Of a stretch of 17,954 nt of DNA, positions 7,246-14,142 are shown piece after piece; within the stretch, counting starts at the first letter, position 1; every line of letters starts with the position of its first letter. Origin of the DNA: a bacterium (GTDB taxonomy: Bacteria > Actinomycetota > Acidimicrobiia > Acidimicrobiales > Ilumatobacteraceae); contig JAPOIQ010000002.1 of the NCBI GenBank assembly GCA_029978815.1, positions 1-17,954 on the forward strand, read 5' to 3'. The notes under the pieces were generated by a model that worked only from the letters and a program-made list of their open reading frames with translations, did not search any database and had not been told where the DNA came from. Both the position numbers and the translations under genes were made by a program.

Positions 7246-8652
7246 GTGCCCAAATGGCGACTTCTACGCGCCACCGAGAACCCTGCTCGGCTCGTGCTCA
7301 CCGCATTCGCGTCACTCATTGTGATTGGCACCATTCTTCTTCGTATTCCTGGTGCATTCGATGGCCCTCAACCTTCTTTACTCGATTCGCTCTTCACCTC
7401 GACGTCGGCCACCACGGTGACGGGGCTCGCCACACTCGATATTTCAGGTTTCAGTGCGCTGGGTGAAGTCATCATCTTGGTACTCATTCAGATTGGCGGG
7501 TTCGGCATTATGGCCCTCGGTGCAATCCTCAGCGTGGTTGCATCACACCGAATGGGTCTCAGCCAGCGCAAGCTTGCTGCCGCCGAATTTGGGACCCTCG
7601 ACAACGGAGTCCTCGCCGAGGTTGACCTGCGTGGCATTCTTCGACGGGTTGCTGAGATCACGATCTTGGTCGAGGTTGTACTCGGGATCATGCTCTTTCT
7701 CCGTCTGTGGACCGGTGGGTATGAGAACTTCACGCGATCGCTCTACTCAGGTCTCTTCCATTCAATTTCTGCGTTTAACAATGCCGGTATTTCGCTCTAC
7801 TCAGATTCGCTCGAACGTTTCCAGGGCGACCCGTATTTGCTCATTCCGATGTCTGCAGCCTTCATTCTTGGAGGGTTTGGTTTTCCCATCATCATTGAGG
7901 TGCTCCGTCAGGTTCGCGGCACAGGTCCAGTTGGCCAGCGCTCTCACCGGAGAGGACTCGCGCGAATCGATCCCAAGCGTTGGAGTCTGCACGCAAAGAT
8001 CACAGTTACGTCGACGCTCGCTCTCGTCGTCATCGGTACAGTGATCTTTGCGGTACTTGAGTGGGCGAATCCATTGACGCTCGGACCACTCAACATCGGC
8101 GAGAAATTCCTCGCCTCCTGGTTCCAAGGCACAACACCTCGAACTGCTGGCTTTAACACCATTGATATCGGTGGCCTTCAAGAACCGACCCTGCTCTTTG
8201 TCACGACCCTGATGTTCATTGGAGCTGGGCCGGCATCAACGAGTGGCGGTATCAAGGTCACCACATTTGCTGTTCTCGCATTCGTTATTTGGGCTGAGGT
8301 GCGTGGGCGCCACGACGTCAACGCCTTTGGACGACGTCTTAGCCGCGGGGTTGTCCGCCAAGCGATCACCATTGCTTTGCTCTCGGTCGGGCTCGTCGTT
8401 GCGACCGCACTTGTTCTCGTCGGAACAATGGATGTCACGCTCACCCCAGCTCTCTTCGAAGCGACATCAGCATTCGGCACCGTCGGGTTGTCGACTGGCC
8501 TCACCGGTGAACTCAACGGTATTTCGAGAGCCCTTCTCGTCATTGTCATGCTCGCTGGTCGAATTGGCCCGATGACGTTCGTCACCGCTATCGCACTCAA
8601 AAATCGAGACCTGCCCTATCGTTATCCCGAGGAGAGACCGATCATTGGCTGA
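7246..8652 (+). CDS. ktrB: KtrB/TrkH-family potassium transporter, membrane subunit
   Basis: The 468-residue polytopic membrane protein has the four-repeat M1-P-M2 architecture of the SKT superfamily. The selectivity filter segments are visible in order: TTVTG (56-60), NNAG (178-181), RTAGFN (299-304) and GTVGLST (411-417). The gating loop GPASTSGGIK (328-337) lies in the third repeat. Length and an N-terminus that enters the first membrane helix after about 14 residues fit KtrB rather than the longer TrkH, though that split is not absolute. It takes up K+ (KtrB types are usually Na+-dependent) with the cytosolic RCK subunit encoded next, which overlaps by 8 nt. The start is GTG 7246. Confidence 0.93.
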   Translation: MPKWRLLRATENPARLVLTAFASLIVIGTILLRIPGAFDGPQPSLLDSLFTSTSATTVTGLATLDISGFSALGEVIILVLIQIGGFGIMALGAILSVVASHRMGLSQRKLAAAEFGTLDNGVLAEVDLRGILRRVAEITILVEVVLGIMLFLRLWTGGYENFTRSLYSGLFHSISAFNNAGISLYSDSLERFQGDPYLLIPMSAAFILGGFGFPIIIEVLRQVRGTGPVGQRSHRRGLARIDPKRWSLHAKITVTSTLALVVIGTVIFAVLEWANPLTLGPLNIGEKFLASWFQGTTPRTAGFNTIDIGGLQEPTLLFVTTLMFIGAGPASTSGGIKVTTFAVLAFVIWAEVRGRHDVNAFGRRLSRGVVRQAITIALLSVGLVVATALVLVGTMDVTLTPALFEATSAFGTVGLSTGLTGELNGISRALLVIVMLAGRIGPMTFVTAIALKNRDLPYRYPEERPIIG

Positions 8653-9397
8653 GAGAATTACACGCAACGTGCAGAACATGCTTGACGGCATGCGCGGCAA
8701 TCGCTTCGAGCACTCGGGCGAAGTCGTCGTTATTGGGCTGGGCCGATTTGGCAGCGCCCTTGCCAACGAACTCATGCGTCTTGGGCACCCCGTGCTCGGC
8801 ATCGACCAAGACGCAAGTCGAGTCGACGAACACAAGGGCCAACTCACCGAAGTTGCCGAGGCTGACACCACGAGTGAGCGCGCGCTTCGGGCGCTTGGTG
8901 TACACGAGGCGCTCACTGTTGCCGTGTGTATCGGTAGCGGCATTGAGGCAAGCGTGCTGACGACCGCACTACTTGTTGAACTTGAAGTGAAGAACATTTG
9001 GGCTAAAGCGATCACTTCCGATCACGGCCGGATCCTGTCGAAAGTTGGAGCACATCACGTGGTGTATCCGGAAGCGGAGATGGGAGAACGCGTCGCCCAC
9101 CTCGTCACCGGCAAGCTTGAAGAATTCGTCAGACTGAATGCGGCGGACGAAGTTGGCACCCCGATCGATCCTGATAATGAGTTTGTGCTGAGTCAAATGA
9201 TGGTGCCAGCCCATGTCGCCGGTAAAACATTGGGAGAGGCCGGAATACGCAGTGACTTCAAAGTCACGGTCGTCTGCATCCAGCCAGATGGTGAAAAGTT
9301 CACCTACGCCGAAGCCGACACCATTCTCGGGTCTGAGGACCACATCGTTGTCGTCGGCCACCCCGATGACGTCGAGCGCTTTGCCGGATCGGACTGA
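8645..9397 (+). CDS. ktrA: KtrA/TrkA-family RCK regulatory subunit
   Basis: The 250-residue cytosolic protein has an RCK_N Rossmann domain beginning VVVIGLGRFGSALANEL (G31-x-G33-x2-G36). An Asp (D54) closes the second strand, as in NAD(H)/ATP-binding KtrA proteins. An RCK_C domain follows (about 165-250, FVLSQMMVPAHVAGKTLGEAG to DHIVVVGHPDDVERF). One RCK unit is the KtrA pattern; TrkA of enterobacteria has two. It should form the octameric ring gating KtrB in response to nucleotides. The TTG at 8645 overlaps the ktrB stop (TTGGCTGA) and has GAGGAG 10 nt upstream. It adds about 25 residues before the first strand; ATG 8678 or 8690 are alternatives. Confidence 0.92.
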   Translation: MAERITRNVQNMLDGMRGNRFEHSGEVVVIGLGRFGSALANELMRLGHPVLGIDQDASRVDEHKGQLTEVAEADTTSERALRALGVHEALTVAVCIGSGIEASVLTTALLVELEVKNIWAKAITSDHGRILSKVGAHHVVYPEAEMGERVAHLVTGKLEEFVRLNAADEVGTPIDPDNEFVLSQMMVPAHVAGKTLGEAGIRSDFKVTVVCIQPDGEKFTYAEADTILGSEDHIVVVGHPDDVERFAGSD

Positions 9398-9434
9398 TCA
9401 GTCACATGGTTGGGCGCTCCGCCTGCCGTGGAAC

Positions 9435-9440
9435 TACCTT
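9435..9440 (+). promoter_or_regulatory. -10 element of the SRPBCC gene
   Basis: TACCTT ends 7 nt before ATG 9448. This supports that start over the in-frame ATG at 9406, which would add a basic stretch outside the conserved fold. Confidence 0.4.
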
Positions 9441-9447
9441 CTCATCG

Positions 9448-9900
9448 ATGTCAACCGTCAATCGATGCGTATCTGAATCAATCCACGTTGCTGCATCGCC
9501 AGCTGACGTGTTCGCAACCATTAGCGACCCCTCCCAACACAACAGATTTGATGGTTCTGGGATGGTGCAATCAAGTCGTGGCGGGAGTTCCTCGGTGGGG
9601 CTGGGTTCAAAGTTTGGGATGAACATGAAACTTGGACCGATCCCCTATCGAATGAATAACACCATCGTTGAGTTTGAACAAGACCGTCTCATCGCATGGG
9701 CGCACGTTGGTGGTCACCGCTGGCGCTACGAACTCCAACCAGATGCAGACGGAACCCTTGTCACCGAGTCATTCGACTGGTCGACTGCGAAAGTTCCGAA
9801 ATTCATTGAGGTCATGAACTACCCAGTTCGGAATCGCAAAGCGATTATCAACACCCTGCAGCGTCTTCGCGACCTTTTCGGTGCGCAGTCCGATGTCTGA
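9448..9900 (+). CDS. SRPBCC/START-like fold protein (polyketide cyclase/dehydrase-type)
   Basis: This 150-residue protein has the SRPBCC pattern. The first strand ends in SIHVAASPADVFATISDPSQHNRF, then hydrophobic strands with a glycine-rich turn (VGLGSKFGMNMK), RLIAWAHVGGHRWRYEL, and a long C-terminal helix (VPKFIEVMNYPVRNRKAIINTLQRL). Such proteins bind hydrophobic ligands or act as small cyclases or lipid-binding proteins, and no specific ligand can be named. ATG 9448 is chosen because the fold starts just after it and because of the -10 hexamer. The last 8 nt (ATGTCTGA) are shared with the glutaredoxin start, so the two are coupled. Confidence 0.82.
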   Translation: MSTVNRCVSESIHVAASPADVFATISDPSQHNRFDGSGMVQSSRGGSSSVGLGSKFGMNMKLGPIPYRMNNTIVEFEQDRLIAWAHVGGHRWRYELQPDADGTLVTESFDWSTAKVPKFIEVMNYPVRNRKAIINTLQRLRDLFGAQSDV

Positions 9901-10165
9901 TGTAATCCATTTCTATTGGCGGCCGGGCTGCCCGTTCTGCTCAATGTTGCGAAAGGGTCTTGACAAACGCGGCATTGCAACAGTTGACCATGACATCTGG
10001 TCAGATGCTGATGCTGCTGCCGTTGTTCGGCACTTTGCGAACGGCAACGAGACAGTTCCTACGGTGGTCATTGGTGAAACCGGATTTGTGAATCCGTCGG
10101 CAAAAGCAATCGAGGAGTACCTTTCGAGTCACGCCCCTCACCTTTTGCCGACGACACAAGGTTGA
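9893..10165 (+). CDS. Glutaredoxin-like protein (mycoredoxin type, CPFC)
   Basis: The 90-residue thioredoxin-fold protein has the active site C13-P-F-C16 near the N-terminus (FYWRPGCPFC). It also has the cis-proline motif TVPTVVIG and a C-terminal helix after GFVNPSAKAIEEYL. This is the layout of actinobacterial mycoredoxin-1 (NrdH/Grx-like, WRPxCPxC), which reduces mycothiol mixed disulfides. Mycothiol dependence is inferred from the family. The start is ATG 9893 within the overlap with the SRPBCC gene; GTG 9881 is possible but not needed. Confidence 0.9.
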   Translation: MSDVIHFYWRPGCPFCSMLRKGLDKRGIATVDHDIWSDADAAAVVRHFANGNETVPTVVIGETGFVNPSAKAIEEYLSSHAPHLLPTTQG

Positions 10166-10173
10166 CAGCCCAA

Positions 10174-10193
10174 CCGTCTCTTATTTGAGAGGG
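10174..10193. terminator. Possible weak hairpin between convergent glutaredoxin and zur genes
   Basis: A 7-bp stem with one G-G mismatch (ccgtctc/gagaggg) and a TTATTT loop fills the 31-nt gap between two convergent stops. There is no clear U-run, so this is only a candidate bidirectional terminator. Confidence 0.25.
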
Positions 10194-10196
10194 TAG

Positions 10197-10640
10197 CTAC
10201 GTGCAGTTGCAACAACGGCCTCGGATATCGAGGTCGTGTCCGTCGAGCACGAATCCTTGAGACTGAGCAACGACATCGAGGGAACGGTCGAGAAGGTGTT
10301 CGACCTCGGTAGGTAACTCCACATCAACGACGACACCACACTCAGTGCACACAAGATGGTGATGGTGGTGCCCCGTAAGTTGCTCATCAAGTTCATAACG
10401 GGCGTGATCACTGTCGTGAACAATTCGACGAACTGCTCCTGCCTCGATGAGAACCCCGAGCCCCCGGTAGGCGGAACTTTGAGCGAGTTCATCCCTGCGA
10501 TCTAAGAGTTCGGTAAGAGTGAGCGGTCCATCGCCTGCAAGAACGTCAACCATGGTTTTCAGGTTCGCAGTGTACACGTTGCCCTCTCGCAGAAGGAGAT
10601 TGCGAACTGCGTCGTGGAGCCCTTCACGAGTGCCATTCAT
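10197..10640 (-). CDS. zur: Zinc uptake regulator (Fur family, Zur/FurB)
   Basis: The 147-residue Fur-family repressor has an N-terminal winged helix (about 1-80; LTLTELLDRRDELAQSSAYRGL is the recognition region). The C-terminal dimerisation and metal domain follows. C98-x2-C101 and C143-x2-C146 form the structural Zn(Cys)4 site. H91-H95 are in the region that carries the sensory-site His residues. Assignment to zinc rather than iron or peroxide comes from its position directly after znuC and from the Zur-type box upstream of the operon. Its ATG at 10640 overlaps the znuC stop by 4 nt (ATGA). It should repress its own operon and znuAB when zinc is sufficient. Confidence 0.92.
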   Translation of the reverse strand: MNGTREGLHDAVRNLLLREGNVYTANLKTMVDVLAGDGPLTLTELLDRRDELAQSSAYRGLGVLIEAGAVRRIVHDSDHARYELDEQLTGHHHHHLVCTECGVVVDVELPTEVEHLLDRSLDVVAQSQGFVLDGHDLDIRGRCCNCT

Positions 10641-11524
10641 GACGATGCTGCTCCATCGTTTTCGCGGGCCTCAGCGTGGTGGTGATCATGCCCATGATGG
10701 TGATGATGCACCTCAAGGTGTGCCGACAGGTCGGCGGCGATGCCCTGCGGATCGACATCGTGGTGGTGATGTTCATCGACGACGACAGCGTCACCGGCGA
10801 CCATTCGTCCACCGAACGCCTCTGCGAGAAGTTCGGGTACGAGCACATCACCTGGCATGCCGTCGGCGAGCACACAGCCGGCGAGCAGCAGGACGCGATC
10901 AGCTCGACGAGCCTCGCCCAGATGGTGCGTTGTATACAGAGTCGCTCCCCCTCGAGCTGCGTGACTTTCGATGACGTCGAGAATGACTTGCTGGCTTGGC
11001 AGATCGAGACCCGTGATCGGCTCATCGAGCAGGAGCACATCGGCCTGCGTCGCAACCGCTTTTGCCACAAGTACACGTTGTCGTTGCCCACCTGATAGCG
11101 CTCCAAAAGAACGCTTTAGCAAATCAGTGACGTCGAGGAGTTCTGCTGCCTCCTCGATGGCCGACCGGTCTTCGCGACGAACACGGCCTAACAATGAGCG
11201 ATAGCGCCCCATACGAAGCACCTCATCGACCGAGAGTGGCATCCACTGGTGTTGGTGTTGATGTTGGCCAACAAATGCAACTGAGCCGTTGACCGTCACT
11301 TCACCATCGGTTGGCTTCTCTAGCCCGGCAATGAGTTTCAAGAGGGTGCTTTTTCCGCTGCCATTGGCACCGATGACCGCAACCGCCTTGAAGTGATCGA
11401 TGATGAGATCGGTTGGAGCCAGCGCGACTCGTGACCCGAAGTGCATGCATGTTTCGCGTAATTGAACAAGAGGTGCGGTAGGAGAAATTCCACCAATCAC
11501 TCGGGAAGTCGCCGATGTGGTCAT
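10637..11524 (-). CDS. znuC: Zinc ABC transporter ATP-binding protein with His-rich tail
   Basis: This 295-residue ABC ATPase of the metal (ZnuC/MntB) group has Walker A GANGSGKST (52-60), Q-loop Q87, signature LSGGQRQ (143-149), Walker B VLLLDEP (163-169) and H-loop H200. Unusual features are the alternating His/Gln run right after the Q-loop (QHQHQHQ, 87-93) and a C-terminal extension of about 45 residues. That extension has 13 histidines in clusters (252-255, 273-277, 279, 281-283). The tail could buffer or sense cytosolic zinc; that is inference. It forms a two-gene operon with zur and diverges from znuA. The ATG at 11524 has no Shine-Dalgarno, and a TAGCAT -10 ends 9 nt upstream. Confidence 0.92.
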   Translation of the reverse strand: MTTSATSRVIGGISPTAPLVQLRETCMHFGSRVALAPTDLIIDHFKAVAVIGANGSGKSTLLKLIAGLEKPTDGEVTVNGSVAFVGQHQHQHQWMPLSVDEVLRMGRYRSLLGRVRREDRSAIEEAAELLDVTDLLKRSFGALSGGQRQRVLVAKAVATQADVLLLDEPITGLDLPSQQVILDVIESHAARGGATLYTTHHLGEARRADRVLLLAGCVLADGMPGDVLVPELLAEAFGGRMVAGDAVVVDEHHHHDVDPQGIAADLSAHLEVHHHHHGHDHHHAEARENDGAASS

Positions 11525-11533
11525 AGCAACATC

Positions 11534-11543
11534 ATGCTATCGT
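11534..11543. promoter_or_regulatory. Overlapping divergent -10 elements of znuC-zur and znuA-znuB
   Basis: On the plus strand TATCGT (11538-11543) ends 7 nt before ATG 11551 of znuA. On the minus strand TAGCAT (11539-11534) ends 9 nt before ATG 11524 of znuC. The two face away from each other and overlap by 2 bp, so both transcripts would be leaderless or nearly so. Confidence 0.45.
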
Positions 11544-11545
11544 AT

Positions 11546-11560
11546 TGAGAATGATTCTCA
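11546..11560. promoter_or_regulatory. Zur/Fur-type operator (perfect 7-1-7 inverted repeat)
   Basis: TGAGAATGATTCTCA is a perfect inverted repeat with a 1-bp centre and fits Fur-superfamily boxes, close to actinobacterial Zur sites (TGAAAATGATTTTCA type). It covers the predicted +1 and start codon of znuA (ATG 11551) and lies just upstream of the znuC -10. One Zur site can therefore control both directions. Confidence 0.85.
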
Positions 11561-12564
11561 TTCCTAATCGGAGACGGGTGTCGTATGCAGCCATTGCAAT
11601 TGGAATGACGTCGCTCCTCGCCGCTGGCTGTTCTGACACGACAGGCCCCACGAATGGGAGTCAACCCCCTTCGATCCTCGCCACGGCGAGTATTTGGGGA
11701 AATGTCACCTCGGCAGGGCTATGCGGCGAAGCCGTTCCCTCTCTCATTCCAATCGGCAGCGATCCGCACACGTGGGAGCCCTCAATGGCAACTCGCGCTG
11801 ATGTCAACGCGTCTGCTGCGATCATTGCGAATGGCCTCGGACTTGAGTCAGGTCTCGACGGCATCCTCGATACAGCCCAGGTAGATGGGGTTCGAGTTGT
11901 TGAATTAACCAGTGCTGTCGAACTGCTTCCCACACTCGCTGAACATGATGGTCACGAAGAAGGCGACGACGAAGAAGACGAACACGAGTACACCAATGAC
12001 GAACATGCACACTCTGAGTCTGGGCTCGATCCGCACATCTGGCTCGACCCCCAACGAGTCATCGACTCCATTCCAACAATCATCGAAGTCGCTGTTGAAT
12101 CAGGATTTGATCGCAATGAAATTGAGTCATGTGCCGAGGCGTATACCGACTCCCTCCACGAACTCGATCGTGAGATCGAAGCTCTGTTCGCATCGCTCAC
12201 CAACAGCGAGCGAATCATTGTCACGAACCACGATTCCCTCGGGTATTTCGCAGATCGCTACGACCTCACCGTGATCGGAACGGTGCTACCTGGTGCCGAC
12301 ACCAGCAGCGAGGCAAACGCCGCTGACCTCGCAGCCCTTGCCGAACTCATTACCGACACCGGAGTGACCACGATTTTTAGCGATGCTGAAAGTAACGATG
12401 CTGATTCTCGAGCGCTCGCCGACAGACTCAACATTAAGGTCATTCCCCTACTCACTGCGTCGTTGACATCGGGCGTAGAGAGCGGACGCTCATACATCGA
12501 TCTCATGCGAACGAATGCGACCACCATCCACACGGCACTGCAGAGCGTCACACAGTCGCCATGA
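11551..12564 (+). CDS. znuA: Zinc ABC transporter substrate-binding lipoprotein
   Basis: This 337-residue cluster A-I metal-binding protein starts with a basic N-terminus, a hydrophobic stretch and a lipobox ending LLAAGC (Cys27), so it is a membrane-anchored lipoprotein. Metal ligand candidates are His73 (GSDPHTWEPS), His162 (GLDPHIWLDP), His227 (VTNHDSLGYF) and Asp278 (IFSDAES). Between the first two is a His/Asp/Glu-rich loop (132-154, HDGHEEGDDEEDEHEYTNDE), characteristic of ZnuA zinc proteins and rare in manganese ones. ATG 11551 is used because a -10 ends 7 nt before it; the TTG at 11545 would lie between -10 and +1. It overlaps znuB by 4 nt. Confidence 0.92.
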   Translation: MILIPNRRRVSYAAIAIGMTSLLAAGCSDTTGPTNGSQPPSILATASIWGNVTSAGLCGEAVPSLIPIGSDPHTWEPSMATRADVNASAAIIANGLGLESGLDGILDTAQVDGVRVVELTSAVELLPTLAEHDGHEEGDDEEDEHEYTNDEHAHSESGLDPHIWLDPQRVIDSIPTIIEVAVESGFDRNEIESCAEAYTDSLHELDREIEALFASLTNSERIIVTNHDSLGYFADRYDLTVIGTVLPGADTSSEANAADLAALAELITDTGVTTIFSDAESNDADSRALADRLNIKVIPLLTASLTSGVESGRSYIDLMRTNATTIHTALQSVTQSP

Positions 12565-13421
12565 CCTGGTTCACAAGCCCATATGACTGGTGGATTAGCC
12601 CTCTCGCTGAACACGCCTTTATGCGAGATGCCGTACTCGCCGCAAGCCTTGTTGTGATCTGCTCCGCAACCGTCGGCACGTGGGTAGTCCTCCGAGGACT
12701 CTCATTTCTTGGTGATGCCCTCGCCCACGGCGTGTTACCGGGAATTGCAATTGCCTGGATCATCGGAGCGAATACCTCGCTCGGAGCGCTCATCGCCGCT
12801 CTCGCAATGGTCGGCGGAGTCAACCTTGTGAAGTCATCCTCCCCGTTACCCGATGATGCCTCAATCGGAATTCTCTTCGTCGGCTTTCTCTCTCTTGCTG
12901 TCGTCATCATGTCGGCCTCGGGAGGTTCAGGCGATCTCAACCGGTTCCTATTTGGATCGATCACATCGGTGAATCAGAGCGACATCACTTCACTTGCCAT
13001 CGTCGCCGCAGTCACTGTGATCGCAATTGCCTCGCTACATCGCGCGCTGCTCCTCGGCACCTTTGACATCGACCAGGCAACACTTGCTGGATTTCGCCCC
13101 CGACTCGTCCACCTCGCGCTCCTTACCCTCATCGCAGTGGTTGTCGTTGCATCGTTTGAGACCGTTGGGAGTCTCTTGGTCTTCGCATTTCTCATCGCTC
13201 CACCTGCAACCGCCTCACTGTTTGCTCGTCGGGTGAGCAGCATCATGTTCTTTGCAATCATCATCGGTATTGCGAGTTCGTACATCGGCCTCACCATCAG
13301 CTACCACCAGCGCAGCGCCGCCTCAGCAACGATGGCACTCACCAACATCATCATGTTTTTTGTTGGAATTACGGTTCGTTCTGTGATCCTCAAACAGCGG
13401 TCTCGAGCGGTCCACCCCTGA
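12561..13421 (+). CDS. znuB: Zinc ABC transporter permease
   Basis: The 286-residue ABC-3 family permease has about eight hydrophobic segments. The family motif VLRGLSFLGDALAHGVLPGIA (about 43-63) contains the conserved SFLGDAxAH that contacts the ATPase. GTFDIDQATLAGFRP and the run SFETVGSLLVFAFLIAPPATA are also typical. ATG 12561 overlaps the znuA stop (ATGA), so the two are translationally coupled. With ZnuC encoded divergently they complete the zinc importer. The gene is convergent with rnhB. Confidence 0.92.
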   Translation: MTWFTSPYDWWISPLAEHAFMRDAVLAASLVVICSATVGTWVVLRGLSFLGDALAHGVLPGIAIAWIIGANTSLGALIAALAMVGGVNLVKSSSPLPDDASIGILFVGFLSLAVVIMSASGGSGDLNRFLFGSITSVNQSDITSLAIVAAVTVIAIASLHRALLLGTFDIDQATLAGFRPRLVHLALLTLIAVVVVASFETVGSLLVFAFLIAPPATASLFARRVSSIMFFAIIIGIASSYIGLTISYHQRSAASATMALTNIIMFFVGITVRSVILKQRSRAVHP

Positions 13422-13446
13422 CCTCGCTCGGCCCGCCTCTCTTGAA

Positions 13447-14142
13447 TTAAAAGAGTGAGCCTTGCTCATCTCGACGCTGACGTCGAGATGCTCCACCCCA
13501 CGGCACGTGATTGTCCATAAAGGCCCATGACGTCCGATGTTCGATCGACGGCCCCCATGCATGAAGCCCCGCCCGATGTAGCGCGCATGGGTAACCCTTA
13601 TTCGACGCGAATGCCCAATGCGGATGATGACCAGCCAGATCACGCATATGCCGGTCGCGAGTCACTTTTGCAAGTACCGAAGCGGCGGCAACACTTGCGC
13701 ACTCGCGATCGGCTTTTACCTGCATCACCACCTCACCGATGACCGGGGAAACAAAGTCCCATCTTCCATCAACGATCGCAACGTCAACGTCAACCCGCAA
13801 GGCATCAAACGCCCGACGACACGCCAAACGCTGTGCTTCTGACATGCCGAGTTCATCGCATTCACGGGCAGAAGCCCAACCTGTTGACCAATGGGAGCAG
13901 GCATCTGCGATTCCATCGAATACTCGTTCACGGGTTCGCTCAGTGAGGGCTTTCGAGTCACGCATTCCATCGGGTAACTCTCCTTGAGTCGCCCGATCGC
14001 CGAGTACTGCAACGCCAACGACCAACGGCCCTGCCCACGAGCCCTTGCCAACCTCGTCAACGCCTGCAACAACAAGTCCGTCATCGAGGAACGGCCTCTC
14101 AAGGTGAAGGCCCGGCCCGTGAGGAGCACCCCGCTTGCTCAT
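13447..14142 (-). CDS. rnhB: Ribonuclease HII
   Basis: This 231-residue RNase HII cleaves the RNA strand of hybrids and removes misincorporated ribonucleotides. The catalytic DEDD set is visible: D29 and E30 in VDEVGKGSWAGPL, D125 in AIVDG, and D145 in KADRECASVAAASVLAKVTRD. The GKG after DEV replaces the commoner GRG; the GRG/GKG residue contacts the RNA-DNA junction, and Lys is conservative. The C-terminus ends in a basic RRQRRDEQGSLF. The ATG at 14142 overlaps the selD stop by 4 nt, so it is the last gene of the three-gene unit. A perfect hairpin lies within its last codons. Confidence 0.95.
   Translation of the reverse strand: MSKRGAPHGPGLHLERPFLDDGLVVAGVDEVGKGSWAGPLVVGVAVLGDRATQGELPDGMRDSKALTERTRERVFDGIADACSHWSTGWASARECDELGMSEAQRLACRRAFDALRVDVDVAIVDGRWDFVSPVIGEVVMQVKADRECASVAAASVLAKVTRDRHMRDLAGHHPHWAFASNKGYPCALHRAGLHAWGPSIEHRTSWAFMDNHVPWGGASRRQRRDEQGSLF
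13467..13490. terminator. Perfect 10-bp stem, 4-nt loop hairpin inside the 3' end of rnhB
   Basis: CATCTCGACG (13467-13476) and CGTCGAGATG (13481-13490) pair perfectly around CTGA. The site is 45 nt past the znuB stop on the plus strand and within the final codons of rnhB on the minus strand. A TTTT occurs about 14 nt downstream on the minus strand. It may terminate or stabilise the converging transcripts, but there is no canonical adjacent U-tract. Confidence 0.4.

Noticed and set aside
7454..8044. 196-codon plus-strand frame inside ktrB
   Set aside because: It is out of frame with the KtrB filter motifs and is a shadow of a conserved membrane protein.
8467..9015. 182-codon minus-strand frame across the ktrB/ktrA junction
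   Set aside because: It is antisense to two well-supported potassium-transport genes and its Ser/Thr-rich translation has no family features.
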